From the NCBI RefSeq assembly GCF_001047135.2, contig NZ_DF968078.1, forward strand, positions 29,908 to 93,907: a stretch of DNA of 64,000 nucleotides. Reading direction: 5' to 3'. The notes beneath the pieces were generated by a model. That model was not told the DNA's origin and made no database searches. It worked only from the letters and a program-made list of their open reading frames with translations. The translations under genes and the position numbers were made by a program. Source of the stretch: Fructobacillus tropaeoli. Its GTDB lineage: Bacteria; Bacillota; Bacilli; Lactobacillales; Lactobacillaceae. Positions 39,253 through 49,872 of the stretch are shown one piece after another (the stretch's first letter is position 1; each line of letters begins with the position of its first letter).

Positions 39253-39617
39253 GTGCCACACCTCTTTTCAACATTTGAAACAAAGTATATACAGGCTTAT
39301 TGTACCCTGTTTATCTAGAAAAGAAAAGCGCACACCCTGATTTAAAGGCGCTTAACCGACGTTTTGTTTAAAAAATTAAATAAATAATCATATCAAAATG
39401 TTTCATAATCGCTCTAAACAAGACTTTAGTCCCTTTTGAGTAACTTTTTGAACAACAAATGAATTAAAAAATTTCCAATCCTTTTAACAGCTATTTTCAC
39501 TGACTTATTTTAAATTACTTGGGTCTAAACATATAAAATTTTGTCAATCTGACGCTGCTACAAGTCGCCTTCAATAATCATGTTACAATCAATCTTCCGT
39601 AAAATTTTGCATAAAAA
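39253..39617. other. A+T-rich intergenic region between the two surface-protein genes
   Basis: Apart from the promoter near 39284-39313, nothing is recognised in these 365 bp. No ORF with a ribosome site was seen on either strand. Confidence 0.5.
39284..39313 (-). promoter_or_regulatory. Promoter of the giant surface-protein gene
   Basis: On the minus strand TAAACA (39308-39313), 18 bp, TATACT (39284-39289) lies about 30 bp before the start codon. The signal is still well formed although the gene is broken. Confidence 0.55.
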
Positions 39618-39651
39618 AACGAAGCAACACACATTTCGTGTGCTACTTCGC
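39612..39651 (-). terminator. Terminator of the second surface-protein gene
   Basis: A long stem (CGAAGCAACACACA against TGTGCTACTTCG, one mismatch) is followed on the minus strand by T7. Confidence 0.85.
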
Positions 39652-39691
39652 TTTATCACCTTAGAAATTGTTTTCAATCTCTTCGATGTGT

Positions 39692-40681
39692 TTACTTTTC
39701 GTCTTGACGACGCTTGTTCACCTTCGAAAGGAAGAATCCGGCTACGGAAGCTACCAAAGCTTCAGCAACAAGTGCTCCTTCATGGTTCTTTTCTGTTTCA
39801 CCAGTTTGTGGCAAAACAGGAGCCGTCTTAACAGTTGGTACGACCGTTTCAGGAGTCGTTGGTTGCTTTTCAGCATATTGCTCCTGGACTTTTTGTTGGT
39901 ATGCAGCTTCAAGCTGAACCGTACCGTAATCCAAACCAGCAGCAATTTCGTCAGCGTTCAAAGCAGCGTTAACTTGGGCCTTAGCCTTAGCAACTGCATC
40001 AGCTACCAACTGGTAGTCCACTTCCTTTTGTGCTTGAGTCAAACGACTATCATTAGCGATTTGCGTCCGAATCTGAGCGGCCTTCTGATCGATGGCTGCA
40101 ATAGCATCAGACTTGTGTTCAGCCAATGGCTTACCTTGCTGGTGAAGATTCTTAGGGGCATCCAAAGCTTGATTGACCACATCCAAACGGTCTTGGTACT
40201 TCGTTAATCCAGCAATTTTGGCCTTCGTTTCAGCAACAAAACTGTCAATGGTATGCTTTTGAGCGGCCTTTTCGGCGGCCTTAAGGGTCACATCAGCATC
40301 AACGTCAGCCTTAACCTTAGAAGCCTGGTCATCAATCTGAGCGTTCAAATCTTCTTCTTGTTGAGTAGGCGTTTTCGTTGCAGTAACGTGTCCTTGGTTA
40401 ATTTCCTTAACAGCGGTTGAACCATCTGGAATGCCATTAACCGTTGGAACATCCTGACCATTATCAACATCGATAACAGCTTGCTTCAAAGCAACGTCAA
40501 CAGCATCATTTTGAGCTTGCTTTTGGGCAGCCTTTTGAGCATCCGTCAAGTAGTTGTTATTATTAATATCATTATTTGCCTGAGCAACCTGAGCATCCAA
40601 ATTGCTCTTGGCTGCGTCAGCTGTGGTTTGCAAGGCTTTTTCAGCATCCTCTTGCCGGTCAGGCAATGGCTTTCCAGCCAC
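39692..40681 (-). pseudogene. Second surface protein: C-terminal segment with intact LPQTGE anchor
   Basis: The frame continues upstream to the TAG at 40733. It carries three repeats (YVAGKPLPDRQ, GHVTATKTPTQQ, LHQQGKPLAEH), a Pro/Thr linker (EKQPTTPETVVPTVKTAPV), LPQTGE, a hydrophobic segment and a basic tail. All parts of a sortase A substrate are present. It has no signal peptide of its own and so could not be exported alone. Confidence 0.75.
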
Positions 40682-40728
40682 ATAGCTACCAGCAATTGTT
40701 CCCTGTGTCTTGGAAACCGTATCGGCGA

Positions 40729-42252
40729 TTACCTAAGCTGAACCATTTTCAATGGCTGCCTTAGCATCTGAAACGGCCTTATCACATTAGCCGTTTGGTT
40801 CGCCTTTTCCTGTGTTGTCAGGTTTTTATCCTCACTGATTTTCGCCTTAGTTTCCGCCGCAACTTGATCAATTTGCTTGTTAGCGTTATCACGCTGGGTG
40901 GCAACAAGGGTTACCCCATTATCTGAAGTAGCCGTTGCAATGGCGTTGTCCAAATCAGTGCTACCAGCTAAGTTATTAACAGTCGTCGCATCGGTCGCCT
41001 GATCAATTTGGTCGGTAATTTTCTTTAACACATCATTAACTTGAGCAATCCGTGTCGCTTTGTCAGCATCTGTCAAATTTTGGTCATTGTTAATAGTCGA
41101 AATGGCACTGTTAGCCTTATTTGTCAACGTGGTATAGAATGCCGGCCTTGCCGTGTCCAAATCAGTTAAGTTCTTAATACCAGCAGCTTGTGCTGTATTA
41201 ATATCATAGGCACTTGTTTTAGCCCCAATATTATTCTTAGCAGTGGTTGCAACTGTATCGATTGCACTCTTCTGAGCTGACTTTTGGGCATCCGTTAAGG
41301 TGGTATTATTATCAACCAATGCTTTTGACTTTGCTGCTTGGGCGTCAATGGCATCTTGGGCATTCTTAATTTGCGTTGCCAAAGAAGTTCCTGGTTGGTA
41401 AGCCGTTGCAATGGCGTTATCTTGCGATGTATCCGCGATTGCAGTGGCCACATCATCAGAATCTGTTGCTTTATCTAAGTTACCTTTAATAACCGCAACA
41501 GCATCGTTAACCTGTTTTGATTGAGCATCCTTTTGAGCTTGAGTCAACGTCGAATCATTGGCAATTTCGTTTAAAATCTTGTCGACATTGTGAGCGTCCT
41601 TATATTGTTGCAAGGCAGTTGCCCATTGCTGGTCAATTGGGACAGCGTTTGCCGCGCTTTTAGCCGCTACCTCCTTATCAATATCTTGTAACTTGTTAAC
41701 AAAATCATCGTCAGTTGTGACTGCAGTAACCTTAGCCTGTTCAGCCGCTTTTTGCTTATCCGACAATTTTGAATTAGTGATAGCATTCGTTGAGTTTTGC
41801 TGCATTTGTTTAATCAGCGCTTGGTTAAACTTCAAACCGAAATCGTTATAACCCATCGTCCGAACCGTTGAGAAGATGGCGTGATAACCAGTCGTTCTAG
41901 TATCAGACGAATACATTACTGAGATTTCATCATCTTGTTGAATCTTGACAGGGTTAATCTGAATTGAAATTGTTGATGTACCTCCGACATAGGTACCAGC
42001 GTTAAACTGATTACTATAGACACCATTATCGCCAGGTGTCAACGTTCCAGGCAGATTATTCGCCGCCATCAAACTTGGTGTACCCGTTGTCTTTGCCGCC
42101 AAAGAATTTGAGAATCCTAAGTCAAGATAAGACGTTCGTCCAGCACCAGAAGTCGTCAATGTTGGCACATTCATACTAATTGTCAACGTATACAAACCAG
42201 TTTGTGAATTATAATTCAAACTAGTAAACTGCAAATTTGTTTGTTGTTGCAA
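40729..42252 (-). pseudogene. Second surface protein: N-terminal domain and first repeats
   Basis: This 500-codon piece is in phase with the signal-peptide part upstream of TAA 42286. The first 150 residues are Ser/Thr/Gly-rich beta structure. Repeats then begin (DKLSDKQKAAEQAKVTAV-like, AYQPGTSLATQ). The last 17 residues, after QTANV, are out of phase. Confidence 0.72.
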
Positions 42253-42597
42253 AGTTACAATTTCGCCTTTAGCATAACCCCAAGTTTATTGCGTTGCCAA
42301 TGGCACCGATGAGTTTTGTGGTAATTCCTTATAACGCTTATAGTATTCTGTATTTTTACCGAACCAATAGTTGGTAGATGTATCCGCCGCATGCGCCGTA
42401 ATATTTTGTCCAAAGTCAATTGGTACATGGCCAGTGATGACCTGGGTCGCACCAACCAAAGCAAAGGTTGCCATTCAGGCGACTAATCATTGCTTTCCAG
42501 ACTTGTACATCTTGAAATGCGTTCTTTCTTGAAATTTATTTACTCTAGTTTCCACGTTTGATACCCCCAGGAAATATTAAAATGATTTACAAATACA

Positions 42598-42626
42598 ATT
42601 ATAGCTTAAATTTCAAATGATTACAA
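42598..42626 (-). promoter_or_regulatory. Promoter of the second surface-protein gene
   Basis: On the minus strand TTGTAA (42621-42626), 17 bp, TATAAT (42598-42603) is close to consensus. It lies 43 bp upstream of the GTG start. Confidence 0.65.
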
Positions 42627-42951
42627 TAAGATTACGCTGTTTTTTAGAATGATTTTCAAATCTTTTATCATTCATTTTTCATTTAAAAATGAAAGCATCC
42701 AAAACGAAAATCCCTTAATAGCAGTCCCTTTTGCTAAAATATTTCCTCAAATCCAAATAATAGGATGATTATTATTCTAGACATCATTCAATAATATATC
42801 TCATAATTATTTTGAGCTCTTCTAAACCACCAGTTCTTTGTAACACCAAAGTCACACTTATTTTCGTAACAATGTAATACTTTTTAGAATAAATAATCTC
42901 GTTCCACTTCATCTTTGAAACTGATTTCGCATTGGGCTATCATTATTAAAC
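42627..42951. other. A+T-rich gap upstream of the second surface-protein gene
   Basis: No gene or clear signal is seen in these 325 bp, other than a short palindrome TTTCATTT/AAATGAAA near 42676-42694. Confidence 0.5.
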
Positions 42952-43003
42952 AAAAAAGGAAGTAAAGCCCCGCAGCTAAGAATCCTGCGGAATTTTACTT
43001 CCT
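42952..43003 (-). terminator. Terminator of purB
   Basis: An outer stem AGGAAGTAAA (42958-42967) / TTTACTTCCT and an inner CCGCAG/CTGCGG stem form a long hairpin. T6 follows on the minus strand. Confidence 0.87.
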
Positions 43004-43025
43004 ATTTATTGATCAAGATTAATTT

Positions 43026-44324
43026 TTAGTCAGTCAAACCAAGGCGCTTAAAGATATTATCAACCTGGCTCAAGTGATAGTGGTAATCGAAGGCGTCGTC
43101 GATTTCTGCCTGTGACAAGTGGGCAGTAATCGTCTTGTCCCCTTCAACCAAGTCCTTGAATGAACGGCCTTCATCCCATGACTTAGCTGTCAAAGGTTGA
43201 ACCAAGTCATAGGCTGTTTCACGAGCCATTCCGGTTTCAATCAACTTCAACAACACACGCTGGCTGTAAATCAGACCGTGCGTCAAGTTCATGTTTGACT
43301 TCATGCGTTCTGGGAAGACCGTCAACGTGTCGATGATCTTCATGAAACGGTTCAACATGTAGTCCAACAATGACGTACTGTCTGGCAAAATCATTCGTTC
43401 GGCTGATGAATGTGAGATATCACGTTCGTGCCACAAAGGAATGTTTTCGTAAGCAGTCACCATTTGACCACGAACCACGCGGGCCAAGCCACAGATATTT
43501 TCTGAACCGATTGGGTTACGCTTGTGTGGCATTGCTGAAGAACCTTTTTGGCCCTTAGCAAACTTTTCTTCAACTTCGTGGATTTCAGAACGTTGCAATG
43601 ACCGAATTTCCACGGCGAAACCTTCCATGCTTGAAGCAATCAAAGCTAAAGTAGCCATATAGTCGGCATGCAAGTCACGTGGCAAAACTTGTGATGAAAT
43701 TTCCTGCGCGTGCAAACCTAAGCGTTCGCAAACATACTGTTCAATTTCAGGTGGAATGTTGGCAAAAGTACCCACGGCACCAGAAATCTTACCAGCTTCA
43801 ACACCACGGGCGGCCTTCTTGAAGCGTTCCAAGTTGCGTTCCATTTCAGAATAGAAACGAGCAATCTTCAAACCAAAGGTTGTTGGTTCGGCTTGGACAC
43901 CGTGTGTCCGGCCGATCATGACCGTGTCCTTGTACTCAATTGCCTTTTTCTTCAAAACGGCAATAAAGTTTTCCAAGTCTTCTTCCAATATGGCATTGGC
44001 TTGCTTCAAACGGACACCATATGAAGTATCGACAACATCCGTACTCGTGATTCCGAAGTGAACCCACTTCTTTTCTTCACCCAATGATTCCGAAACTGTC
44101 CGAGTAAAAGCAACGATATCATGGTGTGTGACCGCTTCAATTTCTTCGATGCGCGCAACATCAAAGGTGGCATTCTGACGAATCTTTTCAACATCCTCAG
44201 CTGGGATTTCACCCAACTTTGACCAAGCTTCATCAATGGCAATTTCAACATCCAACCAAGTTTGGTACTGGTTTTGCAGTGACCAAATATCACGCATGGC
44301 TGGTCGACTATAACGGTCTAACAT
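43026..44324 (-). CDS. purB: Adenylosuccinate lyase
   Basis: The 432-residue enzyme of the fumarase/aspartase superfamily cleaves SAICAR and adenylosuccinate, releasing fumarate in the purine pathway. The signature [16 protein letters not shown] holds the flexible catalytic Ser loop. The conserved [11 protein letters not shown] and [14 protein letters not shown] segments are also present. AAGGAG precedes ATG 44324. The gene is divergent from purA across a control region with PurBox-like sites, so both steps from IMP to AMP are likely co-regulated. Confidence 0.95.
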   Translation of the reverse strand: MLDRYSRPAMRDIWSLQNQYQTWLDVEIAIDEAWSKLGEIPAEDVEKIRQNATFDVARIEEIEAVTHHDIVAFTRTVSESLGEEKKWVHFGITSTDVVDTSYGVRLKQANAILEEDLENFIAVLKKKAIEYKDTVMIGRTHGVQAEPTTFGLKIARFYSEMERNLERFKKAARGVEAGKISGAVGTFANIPPEIEQYVCERLGLHAQEISSQVLPRDLHADYMATLALIASSMEGFAVEIRSLQRSEIHEVEEKFAKGQKGSSAMPHKRNPIGSENICGLARVVRGQMVTAYENIPLWHERDISHSSAERMILPDSTSLLDYMLNRFMKIIDTLTVFPERMKSNMNLTHGLIYSQRVLLKLIETGMARETAYDLVQPLTAKSWDEGRSFKDLVEGDKTITAHLSQAEIDDAFDYHYHLSQVDNIFKRLGLTD

Positions 44325-44358
44325 TATGACTCTCCTTTTTTATCAAACGTGCAAGAGT

Positions 44359-44487
44359 ATTATAGCAAGAATTCGGGTATAAATACGAACTATTTATTAA
44401 ATAAATCATTTTTATGCAGAATCCGAACGTTAAAACCGAACCAATCCCTGATTTTCCCTTGATTTTCTGAACGTTTCCCCGTATACT
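44359..44487. promoter_or_regulatory. purB/purA divergent control region with PurBox-like sites
   Basis: The purA promoter is TTGATT (44459-44464), 17 bp, TATACT (44482-44487). The purB -10 box is TATAAT on the minus strand (44359-44364), with a weak -35. Upstream of the purA promoter are two PurBox-like sites, AATCCGAACGTT (44420-44431) and AAAACCGAACCAAT (44432-44445). They resemble AWWWCCGAACWWT of Lactococcus. ATACGAACTATT near 44383 is a weaker third. PurR-type control is inferred. Confidence 0.65.
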
Positions 44488-44532
44488 AACCTTTGGTCAA
44501 AAATGGCCAATAAATGATAAAAGAGGTAAACC

Positions 44533-45822
44533 ATGTCTTCAATCGTGATTGCCGGCGCCCAATGGGGTGACGAAGGAAAAGGTAAAATTACAGACTTTCT
44601 GAGTCAGAAGGCCGACTTCGTTGTCCGCTATGCGGGGGGCGACAACGCTGGCCATACATTGGTCATCGATGGTAAGAAACTCCACGTGCAGTTGATTCCT
44701 TCTGGAATCTTCTTGCCACAGGTCACCAACGTGATTGGTACCGGTGTTGTGGTCAACCCAGAAACACTATTTAATGAAATTAACTATTTAAAGGAAAACG
44801 GTGTCACCGTTCATAACTTGAAGGTTTCTTCAAGAGCCCAAGTGATTATGCCTTATCATCCCCTTTTTGATGCTTTGCAAGAAGGTTTAAAGGAAGAAAA
44901 GATTGGAACGACCCACAAGGGAATCGGACCTGCCTACCAGGATAAGTTGGATCGAATTGGGATCCGCATTGCTGATTTGCTTGAACCAAAGGTTTTGGAA
45001 AAGCGCTTAAATCAAGCACTGAAGGTGAAGAACTTGTTCTTGACCAAGGTTTATGACCGCGAACCCCTTGATTTTGATGAAATCTTCAACCAATACAAGG
45101 AATACGGCGAAAAGTTGCGTCCCTTTGTGGCCGACACTTCCTATTTAATTAACGAAGCTTTGGACAACGACAAGCGCGTTTTGTTCGAAGGCGCCCAGGG
45201 CATCATGTTGGACATCGACCATGGTACTTATCCATTCGTTACATCGTCTAACCCAATTGCTGGTGGTGCTGCCGTCGGTGCCGGAATTGGTCCAAACCGG
45301 ATTGACCAAGTTGTTGGTGTTGCCAAGGTCTATTGCTCTCGTGTTGGTGAAGGTCCCTTCCCAACTGAATTGTTCGATGAAGTTGGCAATACCATCCGCG
45401 ACGTCGCCCACGAATATGGCGTTGTCACGGGTCGTCCCCGCCGAATCGGTTGGTTGGACACGGTCGCTTTGCGTCATGCCAAGCGTGTTTCTGGCTTGAC
45501 ACAGCTTTCCTTGAACTGCTTGGATGTCTTGTCTGGCTTTGAAACCGTTAAGGTGGCCACACACTACAAGTTGGATGGCCAGGTCATCGACCACTACCCT
45601 GCTTCCGAAGCTGATTTGGAACGCTGCGAACCAGTTTATGAAGAATTGCCTGGTTGGTCAGAAGACATCACCAAGGCCAAGTCACTTGAGGACTTGCCTG
45701 AAAACGCTCGCAACTACTTGAAGCGCGTGTGCGAAATCGTTGACTTGCCTTTGGCAACCTTTGCCGTTGGTCCAGACCGCGATGCCACAAACGTCTTAAC
45801 TGATTTGTGGGAAAGCAACTAA
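44533..45822 (+). CDS. purA: Adenylosuccinate synthetase
   Basis: The 429-residue enzyme makes adenylosuccinate from IMP, aspartate and GTP, the first committed step to AMP. The N-terminal [14 protein letters not shown] is the GTP-binding P-loop with the catalytic Asp. The later [10 protein letters not shown] carries the catalytic His, and [15 protein letters not shown] binds IMP. The C-terminal GxDR-type GPDRDA segment is complete. AAAGAGG lies upstream of the start. It is divergent from purB. Confidence 0.96.
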   Translation: MSSIVIAGAQWGDEGKGKITDFLSQKADFVVRYAGGDNAGHTLVIDGKKLHVQLIPSGIFLPQVTNVIGTGVVVNPETLFNEINYLKENGVTVHNLKVSSRAQVIMPYHPLFDALQEGLKEEKIGTTHKGIGPAYQDKLDRIGIRIADLLEPKVLEKRLNQALKVKNLFLTKVYDREPLDFDEIFNQYKEYGEKLRPFVADTSYLINEALDNDKRVLFEGAQGIMLDIDHGTYPFVTSSNPIAGGAAVGAGIGPNRIDQVVGVAKVYCSRVGEGPFPTELFDEVGNTIRDVAHEYGVVTGRPRRIGWLDTVALRHAKRVSGLTQLSLNCLDVLSGFETVKVATHYKLDGQVIDHYPASEADLERCEPVYEELPGWSEDITKAKSLEDLPENARNYLKRVCEIVDLPLATFAVGPDRDATNVLTDLWESN

Positions 45823-45832
45823 AGAACTACTT

Positions 45833-45892
45833 GGCGACAGTGTCCTGCCGGCCTGACCGGTATGGTCGGACTGCAAGCTCTGTCGCCTTTTT
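45833..45892 (+). terminator. Terminator of purA
   Basis: Arms GGCGACAG (45833-45840) and CTGTCGCC (45880-45887) close a stem with a branched middle (TGACCGGTATGGTCGG). T5 follows. Confidence 0.85.
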
Positions 45893-45905
45893 CTTTGCTG
45901 ATATT

Positions 45906-45934
45906 GCTTTAATCTAGTCTTGCTAGACTAAAGC
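45906..45934 (+). promoter_or_regulatory. Stem-loop in the guaC leader
   Basis: GCTTTA-A-TCTAG pairs with CTAGA-C-TAAAGC around a 5-nt loop, ending about 12 bp before the CGGAG ribosome site of guaC. It has no T-run and no known riboswitch core. It could be an operator or affect translation. Confidence 0.4.
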
Positions 45935-45958
45935 ACCAGCAGAAACGGAGATTATGTT

Positions 45959-46915
45959 ATGAAAACCTTTGATTACGATGCTATTCGTCTTTTACCTAAA
46001 AAATCAGTCTTGAAGTCTCGCCGTGAAGCCGATACTTCTGTAACTCTTGGAAACCACACCTTCAAGTTGCCCGTTATGCCAGCCAACATGGCCACGGTTA
46101 TCGATGAAAACTTGGCCGAATGGTTAGCTTCCAATGGCTACTTCTACGTGATGCACCGCTTCCAACCCGAAACGCGCTTTGACTTCGTTCAAAACATCCA
46201 ATCTAAGGGCTTGATTGCGTCCATTAGTCTTGGGATTACGGATGGCGAATACGCCTTAATTGATCAATTCAAGGAAGCACAAATCACACCGGACTACATC
46301 ACCATCGATGTTGCCCACGGTCATTCCGACTATGTCATCAAGATGGTGACTTATATTAAGGAAAACTTGCCAGATGCCTTCTTGATTGTTGGTAACTTGG
46401 GAACACCAGAAGCCATCGTTGAAATCGAAGCTGCCGGTGCCGATGCAACCAAGGTCGGAATCGGACCTGGTAAGGCCTGCATCACCAAGGACAAGACTGG
46501 CTTTGGAACCAATGGGTGGCAATTAGCCGCCATCGCCCAATGCGCCCAGGTAGCCACTAAGCCAATCATCGCCGATGGTGGTATCCGCCACAACGGCGAC
46601 ATCGCTAAGTCAATTCGCTTTGGCGCAACAATGGTCATGGTCGGTTCAATGTTTGCCGGTCACGATGAAACGCCTGGTGACTTGATTGAACAGGATGGCA
46701 AGACTTACAAGGCTTACTTTGGTTCTGCTTCAGCTTACCAAAAGGGTCACTCCCACAATGTGGAAGGTCGCAAGTTGTTGGTGCCTTACAAGGGCCCTAT
46801 CCAAAACACTTTAACCGAAATGGAAGAAGACATCCAGTCAGCGATTTCTTATGCCGGTGGTCGTGATTTGAACAGCCTTAAGACAGTCGACTACGTTGTC
46901 CTAACTGACTATTAA
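45959..46915 (+). CDS. guaC: GMP reductase
   Basis: The 318-residue IMPDH-family enzyme reduces GMP to IMP with NADPH. The catalytic C174 lies in [17 protein letters not shown]. The K-A-C-I-T form and the lack of CBS domains separate it from IMP dehydrogenase. [20 protein letters not shown] binds phosphate. CGGAG is well placed before ATG 45959. It follows purA but has its own leader after a terminator. Together with purB and purA it balances GMP and AMP pools. Confidence 0.93.
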   Translation: MKTFDYDAIRLLPKKSVLKSRREADTSVTLGNHTFKLPVMPANMATVIDENLAEWLASNGYFYVMHRFQPETRFDFVQNIQSKGLIASISLGITDGEYALIDQFKEAQITPDYITIDVAHGHSDYVIKMVTYIKENLPDAFLIVGNLGTPEAIVEIEAAGADATKVGIGPGKACITKDKTGFGTNGWQLAAIAQCAQVATKPIIADGGIRHNGDIAKSIRFGATMVMVGSMFAGHDETPGDLIEQDGKTYKAYFGSASAYQKGHSHNVEGRKLLVPYKGPIQNTLTEMEEDIQSAISYAGGRDLNSLKTVDYVVLTDY

Positions 46916-46978
46916 TCTATCTCTTCCTCGACCTCGCCTCGCTGATGCTAAGTACACTGGCGACGAAATGATGAAAGC

Positions 46979-47016
46979 AAAAAATGATTGCAGCCCCTAT
47001 GGCTACAATCATTTTT
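46979..47016. terminator. Bidirectional terminator between guaC and the DUF915 gene
   Basis: The arms AAAAATGATTG and CAATCATTTTT, with an inner AGCC/GGCT pair, have A- and T-runs at both ends. It serves both convergent genes. Confidence 0.87.
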
Positions 47017-47028
47017 ATTTTATCTATA

Positions 47029-47877
47029 TTAATTTTGCAAGAACTTTAAGATGTCTTGATCAACGGTCTGATTTTCATGAAGCTTTGAGTGTTGACCACC
47101 TGCCCCTTCAATCAGCGTTTCCTGATAAGTACTTGGCTGACGTACAAAGTACTTCAAGGCCTTGGACGAATTGTTATAAACGGTCGTATCAGAGGCGGAA
47201 CCACCAGTCGAATTACCGTAGATATTCAAGACCTTCGTCGAGTGGTTTTGATAGTAAGCCGTCAGACCCGCTAAGCGGTTAAAGATTTCGGTCTTCGTTT
47301 GCGGCTCACCTTCGGCACTTAACGGTGAATTTGACTGCGGGTTAGCTAAAATCAGCCCGTTGTACGTCCCGGCAATCGAGATTTGGCGGACCACCTTCGG
47401 CAGGTCGTGACCATTATCAGCTGCATTCATCAGGTAAAAAGCAATCGCCATATTTCCCATCGAATGACCAATCAGGTTGACGGACCGAATTCCTTGCTGA
47501 CTCAGCTTGGTCATAATGGTCGTGACCCACTTGGCCGTTTGGTTAAAGTCTTGGCTCTTATTGTTATCAAACTGGACCAAGATAATCGGATTTTTGTCAC
47601 CGGGGGCAATCGTCTTATCCATGGTGACTGTGCCGTCTTTGGCAACCGTTACATTAATTCGTCGGTTGGAATAATCATGGTCCACCAAGTACTGGCTCAT
47701 CGACTTTTCGGCATTGCGGCTGGAACCATAGCCGTGAAAGAAGACCGTGGCCTCCTTTGGTCGCTGGCCATTCTGCTCGGACAAGGTTGGACTCATTTTG
47801 GCACCAACCAGATAAAAGACCACCCCGATTGCCACTAGCGCAACCAGAATGCCCCAAAACACCTTCTTTTTAAACAC
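47029..47877 (-). CDS. Membrane-anchored alpha/beta hydrolase, DUF915 family
   Basis: The 282-residue protein has an N-terminal membrane anchor (VFWGILVALVAIGVVFYLVG), then an alpha/beta-hydrolase domain facing outward. TVFFHGYGSS is the oxyanion strand and LIGHSMGNMA holds the nucleophile Ser. A His near the end (GGQHSKLHEN) probably completes the triad. DUF915 proteins are lipase-like hydrolases of unknown substrate. I chose GTG 47877, 5 nt after AAGGAG; the TTG at 47892 would overlap that site. Confidence 0.85.
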   Translation of the reverse strand: MFKKKVFWGILVALVAIGVVFYLVGAKMSPTLSEQNGQRPKEATVFFHGYGSSRNAEKSMSQYLVDHDYSNRRINVTVAKDGTVTMDKTIAPGDKNPIILVQFDNNKSQDFNQTAKWVTTIMTKLSQQGIRSVNLIGHSMGNMAIAFYLMNAADNGHDLPKVVRQISIAGTYNGLILANPQSNSPLSAEGEPQTKTEIFNRLAGLTAYYQNHSTKVLNIYGNSTGGSASDTTVYNNSSKALKYFVRQPSTYQETLIEGAGGQHSKLHENQTVDQDILKFLQN

Positions 47878-47964
47878 TGAAACTCCTTCCAAGATTCCTC
47901 ATTTGATGTCTAAAATTATACCGCTCTTATCAACGAAAAGTAAGCTTTTAAAGTTCGAACCCCT

Positions 47965-47993
47965 TTTATTTCACAGCTGATTTTCTTTATAAT
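47965..47993 (+). promoter_or_regulatory. Promoter of the GH13 glucosidase locus
   Basis: TTTATT (47965-47970), 17 bp, TATAAT (47988-47993) lies 50 bp before the start codon. Confidence 0.5.
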
Positions 47994-48042
47994 GGCGTGG
48001 TAGATTCAATTTTCAACCGAAAAACAAATTGGAGGTTTTTAA

Positions 48043-48165
<123 letters not shown>

Positions 48166-48168
48166 TAG

Positions 48169-48576
<408 letters not shown>

Positions 48577-48601
48577 CGAACTCCGCGACCAAGTTTATCA
48601 A

Positions 48602-49399
48602 ATGATGAACTGGTGGGTCGACAAGGGAATCGATGGCTTCCGGATGGACGTGATTTCGATGATTTCAAAGCCAGGTGGATTGCCGGATGCACCATTGCCC
48701 GACGGCAATACCTACGCTAATCCGGTTTCATTGACCGCTAACGACCCTCACGTGCACGAATACTTGCGGGAAATGCGACAAAAGGTGTTGAACAATGCTG
48801 ATTTGATGACCGTTGGTGAAACTTCTGGTGTCGACATTAAACATGCCCGCAAGTATGCTGGCATCGACGGCAGCGAACTAAACATGGTCTTCCAGTTCGA
48901 GCACACGGGTCTTGATGACAACCCCAACCCAGCACTGGGCAAGTGGGATAACCAGCCGGTTTCATTGGTCAAGCTCAAGGACAACTTGAGCAAGTGGCAA
49001 ACGGAACTGGAGGGCAATAGCTGGAATACCCTTTACTGGGATAACCACGTTCAGCCTCGCATCGTCAGCCGCTTTGGGAACGATTCTGCCGAATACCGAG
49101 TAGTTTCAGCCAAGATGCTCGCCACCCTTTTGCACTTCATGCAGGGAACGCCTTACATCTACCAGGGTGAGGAATTGGGGATGACTAATGCCTATAACCT
49201 GGGCTGGGACGATTTCGATGATATCGAAATTATCAACGGTGGGAAGTTCATTGTCGACAAGGAAAAATTAGTTGACAACGACACCATGCTCGATTACGTC
49301 CACTATAAGGGACGTGATAACGCGCGGACACCAATGCAGTGGACGGCCGGAAAAAAACGCCGGCTTCACCGACGGTACACCTTGGCTGAAGTTGAATGA
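48602..49399 (+). pseudogene. GH13 glucosidase: central catalytic fragment
   Basis: The in-phase part runs from about 48573 to the A7 run at 49351. It holds the nucleophile Asp and the acid/base Glu, but Val in place of the transition-state Asp (NHVQPR). The last 14 codons are out of phase. Confidence 0.7.
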
Positions 49400-49730
49400 C
49401 AACTTCGAGACCATCAATGCGACCGCTGCTTTGGCCGACGATAATTCGGTCTTTTACCACTATCAAAAGCTGATTCAGCTCCGCCATGACCTTGACCTCA
49501 TTACTACCGGTCACTACGAATTGATTGACCCGGCCGATGACCAGGTCTACGCGTACAAGCGAATTGGTGACGACCAAGAACTCTTGATTATTAACAACTT
49601 CACCGACCAGTACCTAGAACGCGATTACCCCGTTCCTGCCGATGCCCAGTTGCTCATCAGCAATTACCAAGATGACTTGGGTCTCAAATTGCGACCATAC
49701 GAAGCTAAGACCTATTTGTATAACCGCTAA
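49272..49730 (+). pseudogene. GH13 glucosidase: C-terminal fragment
   Basis: The genuine part starts at the A7 run (NAGFTDGTPWLKLNDNF) and ends with the C-terminal beta domain (LRPYEAKTYLYNR) and a proper stop codon. Confidence 0.65.
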
Positions 49731-49769
49731 AGATTTAACAAAGACCCTCCACCTACATGAAACGAACAA

Positions 49770-49812
49770 AAAGAACCAAAGATACGACAAATTGTCGATC
49801 TTTGGTTCTTTT
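49770..49812. terminator. Bidirectional terminator between GH13 and iron-ADH genes
   Basis: A stem of about 19 bp (AAGAACCAAAGAT, bulged A, CGACAA against TTGTCG, ATCTTTGGTTCTT) with T4 on the plus strand and T-rich sequence on the minus strand. Confidence 0.87.
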
Positions 49813-49872
49813 GCTGTGGTCGCGATTTGATAGTTGGTCGAGGAAAGCTCGCCTCCCAGCAAATCAGTTCTC

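Larger units (their letters stand above)
39692..42555 (-). pseudogene. LPXTG repeat surface protein with five disruptions
   Basis: Read from GTG 42555 (GGGGGT upstream), the gene codes for about 950 residues. The parts are a KxYKxGKxW signal peptide (KMYKSGKQ then TGA instead of Trp), an N-terminal beta domain (LQFTSLNYNSQTGLYTL), about six repeats of the same 80-residue type as in the giant gene, and a sound C-terminus. That C-terminus has the sortase motif LPQTGE, a membrane helix and the tail NKRRQDEK. The disruptions are TGA 42487-42489, TGA 42475-42477, TAA 42286-42288, a 1-nt loss near 40783 and TAG 40733-40735. All stops are in the reading phase of the gene. It is a smaller paralogue of the giant neighbour, and its promoter is intact. 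Confidence 0.85.

Noticed and set aside
22721..42489. Stop-codon recoding (UGA as Trp or readthrough) in the surface-protein genes
   Set aside because: TGA, TAG and TAA all occur as in-frame stops, frameshifts and deletions are mixed in, and intact genes nearby use TGG for Trp and TGA as a normal stop. Decay is simpler.
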